Positions 13,460 through 16,490 of a stretch of DNA of 16,490 bases are shown here, piece after piece. Location of the stretch: contig JBGTMJ010000009.1 in the NCBI GenBank assembly GCA_041743655.1, positions 1-16,490 on the forward strand, written 5' to 3'. Origin of the DNA: JARIHD01 sp041743655. GTDB lineage: Bacteria > Patescibacteriota > Saccharimonadia > Saccharimonadales > UBA4665. Made by a program: the position numbers and the translations under genes. Each line of letters opens with the position of its first letter. Positions within the stretch are counted from its first letter, which is position 1. The notes under the pieces were generated by a model that was given only the letters and a program-made list of their open reading frames with translations, was not told where the DNA came from and ran no database searches.

Positions 13460-13624
13460 ATGGACGAGAAAAAAATATACCAATGCCTTGAGTGCGGCCT
13501 TCACTATGAAGACGAAACTATCGCAAAACAGTGCGAAGCATTCTGTAAAGAGAACAATGCTTGCAGCCTGGAAATTACTCGACATTCAATCGAGACTAGT
13601 CAAAGGCAAGGAACAGTGACCTAA
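13460..13624 (+). CDS. Small Cys-rich (zinc ribbon-like) protein, 54 aa
   Basis: Starts MDEKKIYQCLECGLHYED. The cysteines lie at CLEC, KQC, FC and AC, so a C-x2-C pair and further cysteines could form a rubredoxin/zinc-ribbon-like site. It starts 4 nt after the methyltransferase stop, with AAAGGA upstream, and ends before the nuclease-like gene. Its role is unknown; it may be an electron or metal carrier for the redox operon, or a stand-alone small protein. Confidence 0.7.
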   Translation: MDEKKIYQCLECGLHYEDETIAKQCEAFCKENNACSLEITRHSIETSQRQGTVT

Positions 13625-13631
13625 CCTGTTC

Positions 13632-13637
13632 TATAAT
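13632..13637 (+). promoter_or_regulatory. -10 box before the nuclease-like gene
   Basis: TATAAT overlaps an in-frame ATG at 13636 and lies 10 nt before ATG 13648. No clear -35 hexamer is seen. It supports the second ATG and a new transcription unit starting here. Confidence 0.45.
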
Positions 13638-13647
13638 GCTGTTTCAA

Positions 13648-14457
13648 ATGAATGAGGGTCGTTTTCATAAAAGACTAAAAGAGATTCTTTCTGCTAATCG
13701 TGGTCCAAATAATAGCCCCGACGAGCAGTTTCATGATGTTATGCATAATGAAGTACTTGGGCGATCGAAAAAGGGTTGGGACGAAAATGCTGCAGCACAG
13801 GTTATAAGAGAATTTGAGTGGGCTACAGGAACTCAGCCCAAAAGTAATGAGCTTCCTGAAGGTGAGATAAAAGCCATATTTAAGAAGTTCTTGGAAGACC
13901 GTGACTGTACGTTCACTGCAATACCTGAAGACAAAAGAAAAACACCCGATAATTACATAGAGGGCAACAAACTAAAGTATATCTGCGAAATCAAATCACC
14001 TGAGTTGAAGCTAGATCTAGAAACCCAACTCTATAAATTTAAGACTACTCATAGAAAAATATTGGGCTTCATTCACACTGCGGTTAAGCAATTCGAATCT
14101 TTGGACTCAAAGCATCATCTACCAAGGGTATTAGTATTCACTTCGATTACACCACAACTAAATTGGAAATCATTTACAGATGCAATACAGGGTGGCGTTA
14201 TAGATCAGAAAGGTAGTCGCTCACCTGATTTTTCTAAAACACCTGTGTATACGAGTACTCTGCCCTTATTATCAGACGTGGATTTATTCACTTGGTTTCA
14301 AGTAAGCGGAGCGGGTGATAAATTTTATCAAGTAAGCTATTTCATCAATGAAAAATCAACACAGAGTAAAGCATGTTTGGAGTTGGTTAATAATCTGTCA
14401 CGTATTAAGGTTTCTAGCATGAATATGGATAACATATTCTCACTAATCAGTGCGTAA
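13648..14457 (+). CDS. PD-(D/E)XK nuclease-like protein of a putative defence cassette
   Basis: Numbered from ATG 13636 (273 aa), this protein carries the signature TPDNYI (Asp105) followed 13 residues later by YICEIKSP (Glu118, Lys120), the classic PD-(D/E)XK metal-dependent nuclease core, with an upstream Glu (E77) in a helix. The C-terminal part (LFTWFQVSGAGDKFY and beyond) resembles no family I know. The rest of the fold is not obvious, so substrate (DNA or RNA) and target are unknown. I use ATG 13648 (269 aa), because ATG 13636 is inside the -10 box; both are in frame. It heads a three-gene run with two HEPN-like proteins. Confidence 0.75.
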   Translation: MNEGRFHKRLKEILSANRGPNNSPDEQFHDVMHNEVLGRSKKGWDENAAAQVIREFEWATGTQPKSNELPEGEIKAIFKKFLEDRDCTFTAIPEDKRKTPDNYIEGNKLKYICEIKSPELKLDLETQLYKFKTTHRKILGFIHTAVKQFESLDSKHHLPRVLVFTSITPQLNWKSFTDAIQGGVIDQKGSRSPDFSKTPVYTSTLPLLSDVDLFTWFQVSGAGDKFYQVSYFINEKSTQSKACLELVNNLSRIKVSSMNMDNIFSLISA

Positions 14458-14483
14458 ATACTTTAGTCAGTTAGAATAACAAT

Positions 14484-15473
14484 ATGGAAAATACTCTTGG
14501 AGTTAAGTCATTCATAACGTGGCATCCGCCCACTAAAGATGTTGTCGTCGGTAATATCAAATTGTCTAATGGCAACGGAGTAAAGATAACCACAAAAACC
14601 ACTAATTCGAGTGGTTACTCGCAGCGGTCTACTGTGAGTCTTGAGTACGCAACTTTGGCTCAGGGTGAGCTAGATATGTGGGTGCTATTTCACGCTTTTA
14701 TTCTGGGTGACCCGTGGGTTCTCCCGTCGTATATGGGAACCATTCATGGAGTTGTTGAGTGGCTAGACAAGCCCTTTGGCTCGGAGAAGGATTATGACGA
14801 TTTCTTGAATACTGCATATCGAACAGAGGGCATCACTCAGAAAATGAGCTATCAAGAGCTGTACAAAAGGTTCGTTGGAATTAGCGAACAACAAAGCGGC
14901 ATGGCAAATAATTGGCTTCTTGATTTGAAGCCTGGCGACGGCTGGTCGCATGGTGAGATGGCTGACTACTCGTATTGGAGAATGGTTATTGATTTCTCGA
15001 TAGTCGAAGCAATAATGGGGCGGCAACCGTTTTGTGAAGAAGCTCATGAATGCTCAAAGTGTCATAAGACTAACATCCAACACAATCCAGAAGATGCAAA
15101 GGTATGGGCTAACAATAGGTTGTTGGAGATAATTGGTGACTCCGAGAAAACAGACCAGTATATGAAAGTTATTTGGACTGTACGACAGAATATACGACAT
15201 AAAACCGCACACGAGAGTGATTATCCGCATCAAAGACCTTCAAGCCCGCTTCAGCATGGTGACAATGAGTTCGATATTGATACGGTCGTAAATAATTTCA
15301 AGACCGATAGCCATGCACTGACCGCACTAGAGAATAATATGCATGAGGTTACACGAATATTATTACTGGACGATATTCTGCAAACGAAAGTCTTCCCTGA
15401 CATACGCCCATATATGATTCGATCAGGCGGGATGAGCTATGAGGAGTTCATGAAGTTAGTGGAGCAAAAATAG
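14484..15473 (+). CDS. HEPN-motif protein (ApeA-like?) of the cassette
   Basis: 329-aa protein. The C-terminal half contains VRQNIRHKTAHESD: two overlapping R-X4-H motifs (Arg234/His239 and Arg238/His243) as in HEPN RNases, inside a helix-rich region that ends RILLLDDIL. A short CSKC (Cys190, Cys193) precedes it. The N-terminal half (PTKDVVVGNIKLSNG, strand-rich) is comparable in position to the N-terminal domain of ApeA anti-phage proteins, but similarity is weak and I do not claim homology. TAGAATaacaatATG is the only start signal; no Shine-Dalgarno is present. It is 26 nt after the nuclease stop. Confidence 0.7.
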   Translation: MENTLGVKSFITWHPPTKDVVVGNIKLSNGNGVKITTKTTNSSGYSQRSTVSLEYATLAQGELDMWVLFHAFILGDPWVLPSYMGTIHGVVEWLDKPFGSEKDYDDFLNTAYRTEGITQKMSYQELYKRFVGISEQQSGMANNWLLDLKPGDGWSHGEMADYSYWRMVIDFSIVEAIMGRQPFCEEAHECSKCHKTNIQHNPEDAKVWANNRLLEIIGDSEKTDQYMKVIWTVRQNIRHKTAHESDYPHQRPSSPLQHGDNEFDIDTVVNNFKTDSHALTALENNMHEVTRILLLDDILQTKVFPDIRPYMIRSGGMSYEEFMKLVEQK

Positions 15474-15476
15474 TAA

Positions 15477-16187
15477 ATGCCACGTATAAAAGGTTTTGAT
15501 GAGATTGAGGCTGAGCTTTCACACCATCCTGGGAAAATGGCTCACGATGAGTGGCAGAACTTAGCCAGAATCTTCTATGATATTTATCAAAAAAACAGAA
15601 CAGAACTCATCAGGCTCTTAGAGGAGCCGTCAAAAAAGGATGAGCTATCCACTGAGCTATTTCAAAATGTAAGACCACCTACTGTAAGAGAAGCGTATAC
15701 TAACGAGCTTCTGCGAAGTTTGTTTAATTATTTGTCGAGCCTAAGTTCTCTAGTAGATGCGAGTATGCGGCTTACTAGCAAATATAATAGCGAACAAATG
15801 GCTGGGTATAACGCCCAAAGGGAAATAATCACCAACTCGGATATAAATGATTTTTTCGGGAAGCTACGCAACTACATCCAACACTATGGGATTCCACCGC
15901 TAGATTGGACCATACAGCTGAACAATAACAAGCTAAATACATGTACATACTTTTTATCCAATGGTAAGTTGCTGGCTTGGAAGGGATGGAGTTCGAAAGC
16001 AAAGACGTATATTGGAGATCAAGATGTAGATTTACTCAAATCAATTCAGTTACATGGAGAGATGATAGATAAAGCTCTTCTTGCACTACTAACTCTTTTC
16101 CCAAACATTCACTCAGCAGATACTGAGTCATATAACAAGCTAATGCATCGTAGGAATGACATCTTATCGGGGAAAATCAAGCTCTAA
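15477..16187 (+). CDS. Second HEPN-like protein of the cassette
   Basis: 236-aa helical protein. The motif FFGKLRNYIQHYGIPP has Arg131-Asn132-x3-His136, the RNxxxH form of the HEPN active site. The N-terminal half is amphipathic helix (YTNELLRSLFNYLSSLSSLVDASMRL), and there is no signal peptide or transmembrane segment. ATG 15477 lies 3 nt after the preceding stop, so the two HEPN-like proteins are coexpressed. One could be a catalytic toxin and the other a partner or antagonist; this is inference. No nucleotidyltransferase (MNT) partner is seen. Confidence 0.75.
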   Translation: MPRIKGFDEIEAELSHHPGKMAHDEWQNLARIFYDIYQKNRTELIRLLEEPSKKDELSTELFQNVRPPTVREAYTNELLRSLFNYLSSLSSLVDASMRLTSKYNSEQMAGYNAQREIITNSDINDFFGKLRNYIQHYGIPPLDWTIQLNNNKLNTCTYFLSNGKLLAWKGWSSKAKTYIGDQDVDLLKSIQLHGEMIDKALLALLTLFPNIHSADTESYNKLMHRRNDILSGKIKL

Positions 16188-16202
16188 GGATTGTAAAAAT
16201 AT

Positions 16203-16236
16203 AGTGGTGAGTGTGGTGGGTCTGTAATTTACCACT
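16203..16236. repeat. 6-bp inverted repeat between the convergent last gene and the remnant
   Basis: AGTGGT (16203-16208) and ACCACT (16231-16236) flank a 22-nt loop. It may act as a weak bidirectional end; no T-run makes a typical terminator. Confidence 0.25.
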
Positions 16237-16475
16237 TACCGCCAGCAGTCTCTTGTAGTTCTTTAATCTGTTGAGGCGTATAGCCTCGTGTTCTTTTATC
16301 TAGTGGAGGCATCGAGAAGGTTATATCAAATGGTATTGTTGCGTCTTGTGAATACCAATTGATAAACTCATCCCGTTTGAATTCCTTTGGTGTATAAATT
16401 AATTTTAAACTTCATATACAGGCAGCCCAATATTTGTGTGGATTTAACTAACTCCAAAATTTTTACGGGACTCAT
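16229..16475 (-). pseudogene. Frame-disrupted small gene remnant
   Basis: On the minus strand an ATG at 16475 opens a 35-codon frame (MSPVKILELVKSTQILG...) stopping at 16370-16368. A different frame then continues KLIYTPKEFKRDEFINWYSQD to TAA 16231-16229, ending RGYTPQQIKELQETAGGKW. A third frame at the junction reads GLPVYE. The well-formed C-terminal protein style without its own start suggests one gene broken by two indels, or a sequence difference. TATAAT (16490-16485) lies 9 nt before the ATG. The family is not recognised. Confidence 0.4.
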
Positions 16476-16490
16476 ATCTTATAGATTATA

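Noticed and set aside
14763..15047. Minus-strand open frame opposite the first HEPN-like gene
   Set aside because: It is antisense to a longer frame with a coherent motif and operon position.
1..16490. CRISPR array or insertion sequence
   Set aside because: No regularly spaced direct repeats of 20-40 bp and no transposase or terminal inverted repeats with target duplication were found; the two 23-bp repeats at 507-592 form only one pair.

Overview
The window looks like chromosomal DNA from a small-genome bacterium. Candidate Phyla Radiation (Patescibacteria), and Saccharibacteria in particular, is my best guess. This rests on the style of the YchF, DsbA-like and small Cys-rich proteins, the dense short operons, and -10 boxes lying only 6-10 nt before the first start codon of transcription units. 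It is an inference, not a database result. TGA is used as a normal stop (for example at 8669-8671 and 12948-12950), so the UGA-recoding CPR lineages are excluded.

Left part (1-6354): an integrated mobile element at the 5' end of ychF. The 5' part of ychF (minus strand) runs off the left edge. A minus-strand operon reads toward it: a DUF5659-like small protein, a primase/TOPRIM/P-loop replication protein, a 45-aa protein, an excisionase-like HTH protein and a large serine recombinase. The recombinase 3' end runs 56 nt into ychF. A second, diverged copy of the ychF start region lies 63 bp upstream of the real one and marks the probable attachment junction. An unrecognised 263-aa protein and a divergent HTH protein follow, then about 480 bp without a convincing gene.

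Middle part (6779-13624): mostly a thiol/redox island. A flavodoxin-like FMN reductase and a small PQ-loop/SWEET-like membrane protein read to the left. To the right come a DsbA-like protein, a membrane protein with a CxxC pair and a second DsbA-like protein. Next is an ArsR-type regulator, then a glutaredoxin, two DUF427 proteins, a pyridine nucleotide-disulfide reductase with an atypical C-terminus, an uncharacterised CxxC protein, an isoprenylcysteine-methyltransferase-like membrane protein and a 54-aa Cys-rich protein. The ArsR promoter and the dsbA promoter share a 15-bp element (13/15 identical), so one regulator may control the whole island, including the divergent flavin reductase.

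Right part (13636-16490): three same-strand genes that look like an uncharacterised defence-type cassette. They are a PD-(D/E)XK nuclease-like protein, a protein with overlapping R-X4-H (HEPN-like) motifs plus a CxxC, and a second protein with an RNxxxH HEPN-like motif. A frame-disrupted remnant on the minus strand closes the window. This cassette and the ArsR-linked thiol island are the two best candidates for undescribed systems.
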